Positions 8,073 through 16,092 of a DNA stretch of 64,000 nucleotides are shown one piece after another; position 1 is the stretch's first letter, and every line of letters starts with the position of its first letter. A model generated the notes under the pieces. That model made no database searches, was not told the origin of the DNA, and was given only the letters and a program-made list of their open reading frames with translations. Position numbers and translations under genes: made by a program. The stretch is from Dyadobacter sp. CY343 (lineage in GTDB: Bacteria > Bacteroidota > Bacteroidia > Cytophagales > Spirosomataceae). The stretch is from the NCBI RefSeq assembly GCF_021390335.1, contig NZ_JAJUXK010000006.1:124001-188000 (forward strand). The letters run 5' to 3'.

Positions 8073-9557
8073 ATGTATTTCCTGGGATTCGATTTAGGTA
8101 GTTCTTCTGTTAAAGCATGTCTCATCCAAGCAGATACGGGGGCAGTCGCGGCCTCCGCTTTTTTCCCTGAACGGGAAATGACAATTGATGCGCCCAAGCC
8201 TGGCTTTGCTGAGCAGCAGCCAGAAAACTGGTGGAAAAACGCCTGCCTCGCCTCTCAGGCGGTAGTCAGAAAAGCTGGTATTAAACCGGAGGAGGTAGCA
8301 GCGATCGGTATTTCATATCAGATGCATGGTTTGGTTGTAGTTGATGAACAACTGAATGTCCTCAGACCGTCTATCATTTGGTGCGACAGCCGGGCTGTGG
8401 AAGTAGGTAACAAAGCGATGGAGGAGCTTGGTGAAGAATACGTATTGCCTCATCTGCTCAATTCTCCCGGAAATTTCACGGCGGCCAAACTTGGCTGGGT
8501 GAAGCAAAACGAACCAGACGTTTACGCTAAAGTCCATAAGTTCATGCTTCCCGGCGATTATCTCGCGATGCGTATGACGAGAGAAGTCGTTACAACTCCG
8601 TCAGGCTTATCGGAAGGTATCTTCTGGGACTTTGTTAACAAGCGTCCTGCCGACTTCCTTTTTGACCATTTTGGTTTCGATCAAAATATTCTTCCTACTG
8701 TATTGCCAACGTTCTCTGACCAGGGCCGCATTACCGCGGAGGCGGCGGAAGCGCTTGGCTTGAAGCAGGGCATTCCAGTTACCTACCGCGCGGGCGACCA
8801 ACCTAACAACGCGTTCTCGCTCAATGTCCTCGAACCGGGAGAAGTAGCGGCCACAGCGGGAACTTCGGGGGTTGTATACGGCGTGAGTGATCAGATCAAG
8901 TTTGACGCCAAATCTCGTGTTAACACTTTTCTCCACGTTAATCCTGTGTCGCAGGAAGATCGATATGGGGTTTTACTATGCGTAAATGGAACCGGCAGCC
9001 TGAACGGCTGGCTCAGAAATTCTCTTTTCCAGGGCAATATCAGCTATCCCGAAATGAACCAACTCGCGGCGGCAGCCCCTATTGGTTCCGACGGACTTTA
9101 CTGTCTTCCTTTTGGAAATGGGGCCGAGCGAATGCTGGAAAACCAGGACCCGGGCAGTACTTTCAAAGGCTTGCAATTTAGTCGCCATAATTTGAACCAT
9201 TATACCCGGGCTTCCCAGGAAGGCATTGTATTCGCATTATATTACGGAATGGAGATCATGGAAACTGTTGGTGTTTCGTTGAAAAACATTCGCGCAGGCG
9301 AAGCCAATATGTTCCTGAGCCCTGTTTTCCGCGAGACATTTGCCAATGTATCCGGAGCTACCGTTGAGCTCTATAATACGGACGGAGCTCAGGGTGCAGC
9401 CCGCGCGGCCGGATTCGGTCTCGGATATTACAAGAACCGCGCTGACGCATTCACCGGCCTGACCGCATTGCAGACAATAGAACCCAATAGAGAAGCTACC
9501 TCTGCTACGAAGGATGCTTACGAAAGGTGGAAAGAAGCCCTGGAATCAAGTTTATAA
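8073..9557 (+). CDS. xylB: Xylulokinase
   Basis: 494 residues, the full length for an FGGY sugar kinase. The N-terminal ATPase motif FLGFDLGSSSVKACLI, the substrate-site QMHGLV and IIWCDSRA, and the C-terminal AGDQPNNAFSLNVLEPGEV...AGTSGV follow the xylulokinase pattern. The enzyme phosphorylates D-xylulose to xylulose 5-phosphate, feeding the pentose phosphate pathway. The usual partners (xylA isomerase, a xylose transporter) are not in the window. A strong hairpin follows it, so it appears to be transcribed alone. Another pentulose or hexulose specificity within FGGY kinases is possible but less likely. Confidence 0.88.
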   Translation: MYFLGFDLGSSSVKACLIQADTGAVAASAFFPEREMTIDAPKPGFAEQQPENWWKNACLASQAVVRKAGIKPEEVAAIGISYQMHGLVVVDEQLNVLRPSIIWCDSRAVEVGNKAMEELGEEYVLPHLLNSPGNFTAAKLGWVKQNEPDVYAKVHKFMLPGDYLAMRMTREVVTTPSGLSEGIFWDFVNKRPADFLFDHFGFDQNILPTVLPTFSDQGRITAEAAEALGLKQGIPVTYRAGDQPNNAFSLNVLEPGEVAATAGTSGVVYGVSDQIKFDAKSRVNTFLHVNPVSQEDRYGVLLCVNGTGSLNGWLRNSLFQGNISYPEMNQLAAAAPIGSDGLYCLPFGNGAERMLENQDPGSTFKGLQFSRHNLNHYTRASQEGIVFALYYGMEIMETVGVSLKNIRAGEANMFLSPVFRETFANVSGATVELYNTDGAQGAARAAGFGLGYYKNRADAFTGLTALQTIEPNREATSATKDAYERWKEALESSL

Positions 9558-9600
9558 GTTGGCGCTGGTCTCATAGGTTCTCTATGAGACCAGCAACTTT
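9556..9600. terminator. Bidirectional terminator hairpin between xylB and ssb
   Basis: A 13-bp perfect stem pairs 9564-9576 (GCTGGTCTCATAG) with 9582-9594 around a 5-base loop. Flanking AAGTT/AACTT can extend it past a small bulge. It lies between convergent genes and is likely to stop transcription from both sides. Confidence 0.75.
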
Positions 9601-9632
9601 ATATATCTGCTTCTCAACAATTAAAGCACAGG

Positions 9633-9968
9633 TTAAGCACTCACTGGGGCCGCTTTCACATATTCGTCAACCTTGAAAGCGACTATTTCCGCGACTTTTA
9701 CGGTTTGTTCGTCCTTATTCTGGTATTGGCGGTAGTTAATGCGACCTTCTACGACGATCATCTTGCCCTTTTCCAAAAGCGTCTCACATTTCTGAGCAAC
9801 CTGTCCCCAGGCTACGATCGCATGCCAGGTCGTGCTTTTTATTTCCTCCTTGTTCTTATTCTGGTAATTCTCATCCGTCGCCATCGAGAAGGTTGCAATT
9901 TTTCCGCCTTCAAAGTCTCTGACATTGATTTCACGTCCTACGTTTCCAATCAGTTTTACTGAGTTCAT
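9633..9968 (-). CDS. ssb: Single-stranded DNA-binding protein (short form)
   Basis: The start is ATG at 9968 (MNSVKLIGNVGREI), giving 111 residues. The longer frame to 10064 adds 32 residues that do not resemble SSB. The OB-fold signature is clear: NSVKLIGNVG, a core ending TWHAIVAWGQVAQ, and KGKMIVVEGRINYRQYQ. SSB coats single-stranded DNA in replication and repair. The protein ends EYVKAAPVSA: it lacks the flexible linker and the acidic C-terminal tip that recruits partner proteins in the main replicative SSB. This is more likely a secondary SSB with the main one elsewhere (inference). Confidence 0.9.
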   Translation of the reverse strand: MNSVKLIGNVGREINVRDFEGGKIATFSMATDENYQNKNKEEIKSTTWHAIVAWGQVAQKCETLLEKGKMIVVEGRINYRQYQNKDEQTVKVAEIVAFKVDEYVKAAPVSA

Positions 9969-10090
9969 CTTGTTAATGTTTAAAATGTAATTTGACAATA
10001 CCGTTTGTCTGAACGACAATGCAAATGTGTGGCGAGAGCAAAAAATGATTCGGTTATTAATCATTTATAAGCATATAAAAACATTTGCAG

Positions 10091-10104
10091 CCGTTTGCAA
10101 ACGG
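10091..10104. promoter_or_regulatory. Perfect 14-bp palindrome (candidate operator)
   Basis: CCGTTTGCAAACGG is its own reverse complement. It lies between ssb and the zinc-ribbon gene, ten bases before the latter's probable -33 element. Position and symmetry suggest a dimeric regulator site; the regulator is unknown. Confidence 0.4.
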
Positions 10105-10113
10105 AAAAGGGGC

Positions 10114-10145
10114 TTTGTAGGTCTGATGCGAATTTTACTATATTG
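10114..10145 (+). promoter_or_regulatory. Possible promoter of the zinc-ribbon gene
   Basis: TTTG at 10114-10117 is separated by 21 bases from TATATTG at 10139-10145, a near match to TAnnTTTG. The start codon is about 60 bases further on. Confidence 0.35.
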
Positions 10146-10205
10146 CGCCAGTAGAGGTATGCACACTGTAAAGTCCGGAAGCGGACTTGAATCAAATAGT
10201 CAGAA

Positions 10206-10562
10206 ATGAAGAACTGCCTGGAATGCGAAAAACCATTAATGGGTAGAGTAGACAAGAAGTTCTGCTCAGATATGTGCCGGAACAGCTACAATAACCGGCT
10301 GAACTCTGACTCTTACAATGTGGTCAGAAACATGAACAATCAGCTGCGAAAAAACCGCAGGATACTTGAAGATCTTTGCCCGGAGGATAAATCAAAGACT
10401 ACCAAAAGTGCATTGATAGGGAAAGGTTTTGATTTCAATCTGATCACAAGTATCCGGACTACGCTGAAAGGAAGCGTCTATTATTTCGTTTATGACTACG
10501 GTTATCTTGAACTTGAAAATGATTTTTATCTGATCGTGAAGGATAAACGATTGGAGAAATAA
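10206..10562 (+). CDS. Small zinc-ribbon protein of unknown function
   Basis: 118 residues. The N-terminus has four cysteines in two pairs, CLEC (residues 4-7) and CSDMC (about 20-24), as in a treble-clef or zinc-ribbon finger. A basic central segment (MNNQLRKNRRILEDL) follows, then a beta-rich C-terminus (GSVYYFVYDYGYLEL). Zinc fingers of this kind bind nucleic acid or protein; I do not recognise the family beyond that. The gene is divergent from ssb and lies 32 bases upstream of the aldo/keto reductase gene on the same strand. The TATTTTTG at 10565-10572 may start that next gene independently. Confidence 0.75.
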   Translation: MKNCLECEKPLMGRVDKKFCSDMCRNSYNNRLNSDSYNVVRNMNNQLRKNRRILEDLCPEDKSKTTKSALIGKGFDFNLITSIRTTLKGSVYYFVYDYGYLELENDFYLIVKDKRLEK

Positions 10563-10594
10563 ATATTTTTGCACCGAATCAAATATTCATTGGA

Positions 10595-11470
10595 ATGAAA
10601 AAAGTAAGCCTCAGTGACTCAGGACCAAAGGTTTCAGAAGCGATTTATGGTTTTTGGAGATGGACGGATGAAGGGATTGCGACTACTTCGCAGATCGAAA
10701 AAACAGTCAATCTCTGTCTTGAACTGGGGATTAATACTTTTGACCATGCCGATATTTATGGAGACGGAAGCATTGAAGAGCATTTTGGCAAGATCATTCA
10801 CAATAAATCCTTTAAACGCGAGGATATTGTTTTGTTCAGCAAATGCGGCGTAAGGCAAACTCCTAACAAGTATCTGACCTATTTCGATACTTCGCGTGAC
10901 CATATTGTCAATAGCATCAATAGTTCGCTAAAAAGGCTGAGGACCGATTATCTCGATATTTTCCTTTTGCATCAAAGTGATTTTCTGTCCGACCCCGAAG
11001 AAACTGCAATGGCGCTCGCGGAGGTTGTGAAGTCAGGTAAGGCACGGCATATTGGTGTCGCGAACTTTACTGTTTTTCAGCATCAATTACTGGCCTCCTA
11101 TCTTCGGATCCCGATCGTGACCAATCATATTGAGCTGAACCTAATGAACACTTCGGCTATCGAGGACGGTCGTATTGATTTTATCAAGCAAAGTTTCAGC
11201 AAACCACTTGCCTGGGCGCCGCTCGCAGGGGGTAAGATATTGAACGGGACAGACGAAAAAGTAGTGCGTTTGAGAACCAAACTGGAAGAGGTAGGGCGGA
11301 AATACAATGCTAACATCGAACAGACTGCGGTAGCCTGGCTGATGAAATTGGGCACACTCCCAATTATTGGTTCCTTGTCAGAATCCCGGATCAGAAATGC
11401 GGCGAGCGCGTCGGAAATTAAACTCAGTCGTGAAGATTGGTACGAGATCTACCACGCTTCCGGGAAATAA
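10595..11470 (+). CDS. Aldo/keto reductase (YdhF-like)
   Basis: 291 residues, the usual length. The catalytic tetrad is in place: Asp and Tyr in FDHADIYGDG (about residues 48-57), Lys in LFSKCG and His in DIFLLHQSD. The (beta/alpha)8 barrel pattern ends with a glycine/serine coenzyme-binding segment (LPIIGSLSESRIRNA). These cytoplasmic enzymes reduce carbonyl compounds with NADPH. Sequence style resembles E. coli YdhF, whose physiological substrate is not settled. The stop lies 10 bases from the convergent SAM-hydrolase-like gene. Confidence 0.88.
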   Translation: MKKVSLSDSGPKVSEAIYGFWRWTDEGIATTSQIEKTVNLCLELGINTFDHADIYGDGSIEEHFGKIIHNKSFKREDIVLFSKCGVRQTPNKYLTYFDTSRDHIVNSINSSLKRLRTDYLDIFLLHQSDFLSDPEETAMALAEVVKSGKARHIGVANFTVFQHQLLASYLRIPIVTNHIELNLMNTSAIEDGRIDFIKQSFSKPLAWAPLAGGKILNGTDEKVVRLRTKLEEVGRKYNANIEQTAVAWLMKLGTLPIIGSLSESRIRNAASASEIKLSREDWYEIYHASGK

Positions 11471-11480
11471 TCCATCTCAG

Positions 11481-12395
11481 CTATTTACTCAATATAATAT
11501 TCCAGTTATTCCCACTTCCGACACCTTTCTTTTCGGAAAAGCTACCCATATTAATGCCAAGAGAGAATTGGAGCAGGCTATTAAAGTAGCCCGCCGGTTC
11601 TCCCTTCGGCACATCGCCAAATGTATTTACATAGCGAACTCTTCCCTGGAAAACACTGGAATCCCCTTTTGATATCGTCACGGTAACAGCCTCGCCCATT
11701 TTTATGTGCAAGTTTTCGAAGAGCTTTTTATCAATATTAGTCCAAACATTTCCGTATTGAACATCCAGAATGGGGATACTGCCAAAAACTTTTCCATCCT
11801 TGAAAGCGGCTCTTTGATAAGGCAAAGTGTCAACCTTCGCCGGTAGCTTTGGACCTACCTCTTCAAATGAAATTGCCCGGGAAGCAAGTCGGGCGCCGGT
11901 GAATGCATATACGTCGCGGCCGTGAAAAGTATAAGACTCATTGGAATTCTTTCTGCGATTATTTACTTCATCGATCTCACGCACCTCTTTAATGCCCATT
12001 TGCTCAGCCACTAAAGTGAGTGTTCCATTATCAGGAGTCACAAAGTAATGGCCGGACTCGGTGAGCAAAACGACAGATTTTCGTTTGGTACCTACGCCGG
12101 GATCAACCACTGAAACAAAAACTGTACCGACTGGCCAGTACGGAGCGGTTTGCACGAGTCTGTAAGCTGCTTCCCAGATGTTATATGCAGGTATTTCGTG
12201 GGTTACATCATAAATCCGGATATCTTTTGAAACACCCGAAGCCACGCCTTTCATCGCTGACACTGCTCCATCTTTCAACCCGAAGTCGGACTGAAAAACG
12301 AGCGTAAAGTTCGGTCTGTCGTCGCGGCCACAGCCCAGGCAGCACAGGAAAATGAATAGTGCAGCCAAAAACTGCCTCGACGCTATTTTTTGCAT
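11481..12395 (-). CDS. SAM hydroxide adenosyltransferase (DUF62) homologue with export signal
   Basis: 304 residues. The core is the DUF62/SAM-hydrolase fold also found in fluorinase and chlorinase. Visible family motifs are LVFQSDFGLKDG, YDVTHEIP, the active-site stretch VVDPGVGTKRKSV (Asp and Arg), TPDNGTLT and TFHGRDVYAF (His). The Asp-Arg-His set points to the hydrolase type, which splits S-adenosylmethionine into adenosine and methionine using hydroxide. The N-terminus is a hydrophobic signal ending in LCCLGCGRDD, a lipobox-like site with a non-ideal Cys at -3. Export is unexpected for an enzyme whose substrate is cytoplasmic. It follows another lipoprotein gene after 25 bases, so the two probably form an operon. 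Confidence 0.85.
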   Translation of the reverse strand: MQKIASRQFLAALFIFLCCLGCGRDDRPNFTLVFQSDFGLKDGAVSAMKGVASGVSKDIRIYDVTHEIPAYNIWEAAYRLVQTAPYWPVGTVFVSVVDPGVGTKRKSVVLLTESGHYFVTPDNGTLTLVAEQMGIKEVREIDEVNNRRKNSNESYTFHGRDVYAFTGARLASRAISFEEVGPKLPAKVDTLPYQRAAFKDGKVFGSIPILDVQYGNVWTNIDKKLFENLHIKMGEAVTVTISKGDSSVFQGRVRYVNTFGDVPKGEPAGYFNSLLQFSLGINMGSFSEKKGVGSGNNWNIILSK

Positions 12396-12420
12396 TAGTT
12401 CTGATATTTAAAACCAAAAA

Positions 12421-13002
12421 CTACTTTTTCAACTGTTTTGCATCCAGTTTACGGATAATATCCTTTTTATTGAACAATAACCGCCAGACTGAAAATGGCA
12501 CTTCTGCATTCTGCGTGCAGGTTTTACAGATAATACTCTCCACGGGCACCGGTGCATTATATACCAGCATGGAATCGCCGAGCTGCTGCAAATTATCGCC
12601 TGCCGCTGTCTTACTTTTCGCACTGAACAAATATGCGTCCAAAAGCTCCTGCTCTTTCGGGGCCAGCCTGCTGCTTTTCAAATCACCTTCGCCCAATAGT
12701 TCTACCTGCACGCCGTATTCTTTTTGCAATGCAGCTATCACCGGAATTTCATCCAATGTATTACAAAATTTCTTTCCGCTCTCAGGGTTCTTTTCAATCT
12801 CCGCTTTCAATGATTTTTCGGCAATCTGGGATATTTTTTTACCCCATTCATTGGCCGAATAAACGAGTTGCGTATTGGTTACCCGCTTGATCTGCGACGC
12901 CTTAATTTCATTTGTAAGTGCCTTCGTTTGCTCCACGCGCCCGCTGGAATCACAGCCATAAAGCGCCAGTGCGACTATTAGAATACAAAATCCCTTTTTC
13001 AT
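12421..13002 (-). CDS. Predicted lipoprotein, possibly DUF3365/Tll0287-like
   Basis: 193 residues beginning with a lipoprotein signal (MKKGFCILIVALALYGC, then acidic/serine residues). The mature part is helical, then has YGVQVELLGEGDLKSSRLAP and, near residue 160, VPVESIICKTCTQ. The layout recalls DUF3365 (Tll0287-like) proteins, which often carry a haem-type CxxCH. Here the pair is CKTCT, without the His, so covalent haem binding is unlikely. Its function is unknown. It is the first gene of a two-gene unit with the SAM-hydrolase homologue. Confidence 0.75.
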   Translation of the reverse strand: MKKGFCILIVALALYGCDSSGRVEQTKALTNEIKASQIKRVTNTQLVYSANEWGKKISQIAEKSLKAEIEKNPESGKKFCNTLDEIPVIAALQKEYGVQVELLGEGDLKSSRLAPKEQELLDAYLFSAKSKTAAGDNLQQLGDSMLVYNAPVPVESIICKTCTQNAEVPFSVWRLLFNKKDIIRKLDAKQLKK

Positions 13003-13131
13003 ATTGATCTGAAACTTTTAAAAGCGAAACAATAAAGTACTACGACACGGGATCCGCGGCTCAACTTTCATTACATCTAAAATGCGTATCTTCGTGCCCC
13101 AAATGTAGTTTGCCAAAGATATTCAATAAAG

Positions 13132-14205
13132 ATGATCGATAAGTTAGAAGCCATAAAAGAACGCTTTGATGAGGTTTCCCAACAAATAATTCAGCCGGAA
13201 ATCGTCTCGGATTCTGCCCGTTATTCCAAAATAAGTAAAGAATATAAAGATCTCGGGAGGATCGTGGAGCATTATGAGCTTTATCTGAAACTGCAAAAGG
13301 ATATTGCCGGCAACAAAGAGCTGATCGCGACTGAAAAGGACGAAGAATTACGCGATATGGCCAAGGAGGAATTGGATGACCTGACTCCTAAATTGGAAGC
13401 AGTTGAACAGGCTATCAAGGAGTTACTTATTCCAAAAGACCCGAATGACAGCAGAAATATTATCCTGGAAGTTCGCGGGGGTACCGGCGGTGACGAAGCG
13501 GCTATTTTCGCAGGAGACCTATTCCGTATGTACCAGCGTTTTTTCGAAAAGATGGGCTGGCGCTCGTCTATTATGGATTTTACCGAAGGCTCCAACGGCG
13601 GCTACAAAGAGATTATCTGCAAAGTAGAAGGCGAGGATGTGTATGGAAAAATGAAGTTTGAATCGGGTGTGCACCGGGTTCAGCGTGTTCCGCAGACTGA
13701 ATCGCAGGGACGTATCCATACCTCAGCAGCGTCGGTGGCGGTATTGCCTGAGGCGGAAGAAGTGGATGTGCAGATCAATATGAACGATGTGAGGGTTGAT
13801 ACTTTTCAATCGTCGGGTGCGGGTGGACAATCTGTTAACACTACTTATTCTGCGGTTCGACTTACCCACATTCCGTCGGGTTTGGTTGTGAGTTGCCAGG
13901 ATGAACGTTCGCAGCTCAAAAACAAGGATCGTGCATTGAGCGTTTTGCGTTCAAGGTTGTATGAGATCAAGCTGAAAGAGCATAATGATGCAATCAGTTC
14001 GCAGCGGAAATCAATGGTAGGGAGCGGCGACCGGTCCGACAAAATACGCACTTATAACTATCCCCAAAGCCGCATTACGGACCACCGGATCGGGTACACG
14101 GTTTACAATCTCCCTGCGGTAATGGAAGGAGATATTGCCGAATTTATCGAAAGACTGCGTATCGCAGAAAATGCTGAGCGGATGCAGGAAGGGGAAACGG
14201 TTTAA
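13132..14205 (+). CDS. prfA: Peptide chain release factor 1
   Basis: 357 residues, full length. It has the helical domain 1, the stop-codon recognition motif PxT as PQT in RVPQTESQGRIHTSAA (which distinguishes it from the SPF of RF2), and the peptidyl-tRNA hydrolysis motif GGQ in FQSSGAGGQSVNTT. RF1 ends translation at UAA and UAG. A near-consensus -7 element, TATCTTCG, lies at 13087-13094. It converges on the thioredoxin-like gene with a gap of four bases. Confidence 0.97.
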   Translation: MIDKLEAIKERFDEVSQQIIQPEIVSDSARYSKISKEYKDLGRIVEHYELYLKLQKDIAGNKELIATEKDEELRDMAKEELDDLTPKLEAVEQAIKELLIPKDPNDSRNIILEVRGGTGGDEAAIFAGDLFRMYQRFFEKMGWRSSIMDFTEGSNGGYKEIICKVEGEDVYGKMKFESGVHRVQRVPQTESQGRIHTSAASVAVLPEAEEVDVQINMNDVRVDTFQSSGAGGQSVNTTYSAVRLTHIPSGLVVSCQDERSQLKNKDRALSVLRSRLYEIKLKEHNDAISSQRKSMVGSGDRSDKIRTYNYPQSRITDHRIGYTVYNLPAVMEGDIAEFIERLRIAENAERMQEGETV

Positions 14206-14209
14206 AGCT

Positions 14210-14770
14210 TTACTTCGCCCGGTACTTCTCTTTATACGTCTTGGCCTTGTAGTTTTCGAAGTCTTCTTTTTTGTAAAAATCCTCCCCGAAAAAAGTGATT
14301 ACTTCATGGAATTCTTTGGGTTTCATGTAGCCGGGAAGGGGCTGGATCATATTGAATTGATCGTCGAGGAAGACCGTTGTTGGATAGCTGGGCTGATTAT
14401 TCGTGAGCGCCAGTGCAATTTGATTAATACCTTTTGCGCCCTGCGGAAGGAATTCGAATTTTTTATCGCCTAAAATGATCGTCTTCTTTTGCTCCGCATC
14501 GAGCTTCACCGCGTAGTAATTTGCGTTGACATATTCGACGATAGCCTTATTTTTAAAAGTTTCCCTATCCATTACCTTGCACCAGCCGCACCAGTCGGTA
14601 TACAAATCAATCATCACCTTCTTGGGCTCTTTTTTGATCTTTTCGTAAGCTTCTTCGATCGTGATCCAATTGATCTGATCGGCATTACGCGTTAGGGAAT
14701 CAGACTTAAAACCAGTCGAAGTCAATATAACAACTACGAAAAGAATGGTACTTGTGATGAAGTTTTTCAT
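14210..14770 (-). CDS. Exported thioredoxin-like protein
   Basis: 186 residues with an N-terminal signal or anchor segment (FITSTILFVVVILTSTGF). The thioredoxin fold carries the redox motif DWCGWCKVMDRETF near residue 60 and the cis-proline region SYPTTVFLDD. WCGWCK is typical of the DUF255/thioredoxin_7 group. It probably acts as a periplasmic thiol-disulfide oxidoreductase; the partner is unknown. The C-terminus is a charged extension (FYKKEDFENYKAKTYKEKY). No other redox genes are adjacent. Confidence 0.87.
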   Translation of the reverse strand: MKNFITSTILFVVVILTSTGFKSDSLTRNADQINWITIEEAYEKIKKEPKKVMIDLYTDWCGWCKVMDRETFKNKAIVEYVNANYYAVKLDAEQKKTIILGDKKFEFLPQGAKGINQIALALTNNQPSYPTTVFLDDQFNMIQPLPGYMKPKEFHEVITFFGEDFYKKEDFENYKAKTYKEKYRAK

Positions 14771-14857
14771 GCTATTTTATTTTGATCTGCTAACAAAAAA
14801 CAGTTCACACTATTTGGCCAACTTACTAATAAATTGAAAGTGAGCAAAATAAATTCA

Positions 14858-15832
14858 CTATTTCACAGCCACCTTTTGTTTTTGCTTCGCGAAGGATATT
14901 AAAATACCTCCGCCAACAATTAGCAGCATACCAATCAACATGGAAACGGACGGGAAAGATTCACCCATTAAAAATCCGATCAAAACCGAAAACAATATAT
15001 TGGAGTAACCGATTGCCGCCACCCTACCCGCTTTATCGTGGGTAAAAGATTGGGTAAGCATTTTCTGACCCATTAATGCAGTCAATCCCAAAGCCAGAAA
15101 ACCCAGCCATTGAAATGCATTGTCAGGCCATTTAAAAGTGCCGATCAGAAAGTCCAGGTTCTCCATTGGATAGTAAGTTCCTACCAGCATGGATATGACC
15201 GGCATGACAATTCCGCTCAGCATAAAAGACAAAATGATCGCCCGCGTATCGTACACAAGTCCAAGCTGGCGGATGGACAAATAGGAAACGGCTGTGAGCA
15301 GCGCATTACCTAGCCCCAGAGCGTTGTCGCGGAGTGAAATCGAAAGATCGGGCCGGAATACGAAGAGAATTCCCGCAAAGCCAATAAAAATCGCAAGCCA
15401 CTCGCGCGGATTCAAAGTTTCGCCAATGAGCAGCCAGGAAAACAGCGCCAAAAAAATCGGGTAAGTGTATTGGTAAGTCGACGCCCGGCCTAATCCCAGC
15501 GTTTGAATCGCATAAAAAAGCATATAAAGCGACAGCGTACCCACTACCCCGCGAAAAATAAGCAGCCCCAGCTTCCCGCCCTCCTGGATCAGCGGTCGTT
15601 TCCAGATACTCGTCGCCACGAAGACCACGCCAACGATATTTCTGAAAAATACCAGCTGTACAATATGAAATTCACGGCCCAGCCACTTCGAAATCGCAGA
15701 AGTGAGCGCAAAGAAAAAAGCCGCGCCGAGCATCAGGTAAATGCCTTTGAGGGGAGCGTCAGCCGGGAGAATTTCAGGTTTCGAAGTCAACAAATTACAT
15801 TTTGGGCAAAGATAAGCGATAACGCGACCCAT
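14858..15832 (-). CDS. EamA/DMT-family transporter
   Basis: Up to 324 residues with ten hydrophobic segments in two EamA repeats (first GIYLMLGAAFFFALTSAISKWLG, second starting NALGLGNALLTAVSYLSIRQ). These inner-membrane proteins export or import small metabolites; the substrate is unknown. The start is uncertain. ATG 15832 adds a poorly matching leader, and a perfect -7 element (TATCTTTG, minus strand, 15814-15807) lies inside that leader. Transcription probably begins near 15802 and translation at an in-frame TTG at 15793 or 15790. The gene is divergent from the cobalamin riboswitch transcript. Confidence 0.85.
   Translation of the reverse strand: MGRVIAYLCPKCNLLTSKPEILPADAPLKGIYLMLGAAFFFALTSAISKWLGREFHIVQLVFFRNIVGVVFVATSIWKRPLIQEGGKLGLLIFRGVVGTLSLYMLFYAIQTLGLGRASTYQYTYPIFLALFSWLLIGETLNPREWLAIFIGFAGILFVFRPDLSISLRDNALGLGNALLTAVSYLSIRQLGLVYDTRAIILSFMLSGIVMPVISMLVGTYYPMENLDFLIGTFKWPDNAFQWLGFLALGLTALMGQKMLTQSFTHDKAGRVAAIGYSNILFSVLIGFLMGESFPSVSMLIGMLLIVGGGILISFAKQKQKVAVK
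15807..15814 (-). promoter_or_regulatory. -7 element of the EamA transporter gene
   Basis: The minus strand reads TATCTTTG, an exact TAnnTTTG. It lies downstream of the ATG at 15832, so it argues for a later (TTG) start. No clear -33 element is visible. Confidence 0.42.
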
Positions 15833-15853
15833 AATTAAATGAATGCGAATAGC

Positions 15854-15861
15854 TACCTTTG
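15854..15861 (+). promoter_or_regulatory. -7 element of the cobalamin-riboswitch transcript
   Basis: TACCTTTG is an exact TAnnTTTG match. Transcription would start around 15866, at the first bases of the riboswitch. The -33 region is not recognisable. Confidence 0.45.
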
Positions 15862-15867
15862 CCAGCG

Positions 15868-16040
15868 TTTGGTGCCCGCAGCGATTTCAAAATTGCTTTT
15901 GTGGCTTAATAGGGAATTCCGTCAAAACCGGAAGCTGTCCCCGCAACTGTAAGTCTGCTATATTGACCTGATCTTCAAAGCCACTGTGTAAAAACGGGAA
16001 GGCGCAGGAACAAAAGACGAGCCAGGAGACCTGCCAGAAC
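15868..16040 (+). ncRNA. Cobalamin (B12) riboswitch
   Basis: The conserved core is all present in order: the opening TTTGGTGCCC, AATAGGGAA at 15908-15916, the box CTGTCCCCGCAACTGTAAG, GCCACTGTG, GGGAAGGCGC, and GAGCCAGGAGACCTGCC ending at 16035. This aptamer binds adenosylcobalamin or a related cobalamin and lowers expression of the downstream gene when B12 is plentiful. The coding sequence starts 66 bases later with a strong GAGGAG ribosome-binding site. Control could therefore be by hiding that site; I see no intrinsic terminator in between. Confidence 0.95.
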
Positions 16041-16092
16041 AATTAGATCTGAATGCTTTCGGAGGAAAAGCAAAAAGGCGGTTAGCTATCGT

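Noticed and set aside
9969..10064. N-terminal extension of SSB to 10064
   Set aside because: The 32 added residues do not resemble SSB; the fold begins exactly at the internal Met.
12359..12862. 167-codon plus-strand open frame
   Set aside because: Antisense to the two lipoprotein genes, whose signals and motifs are convincing.
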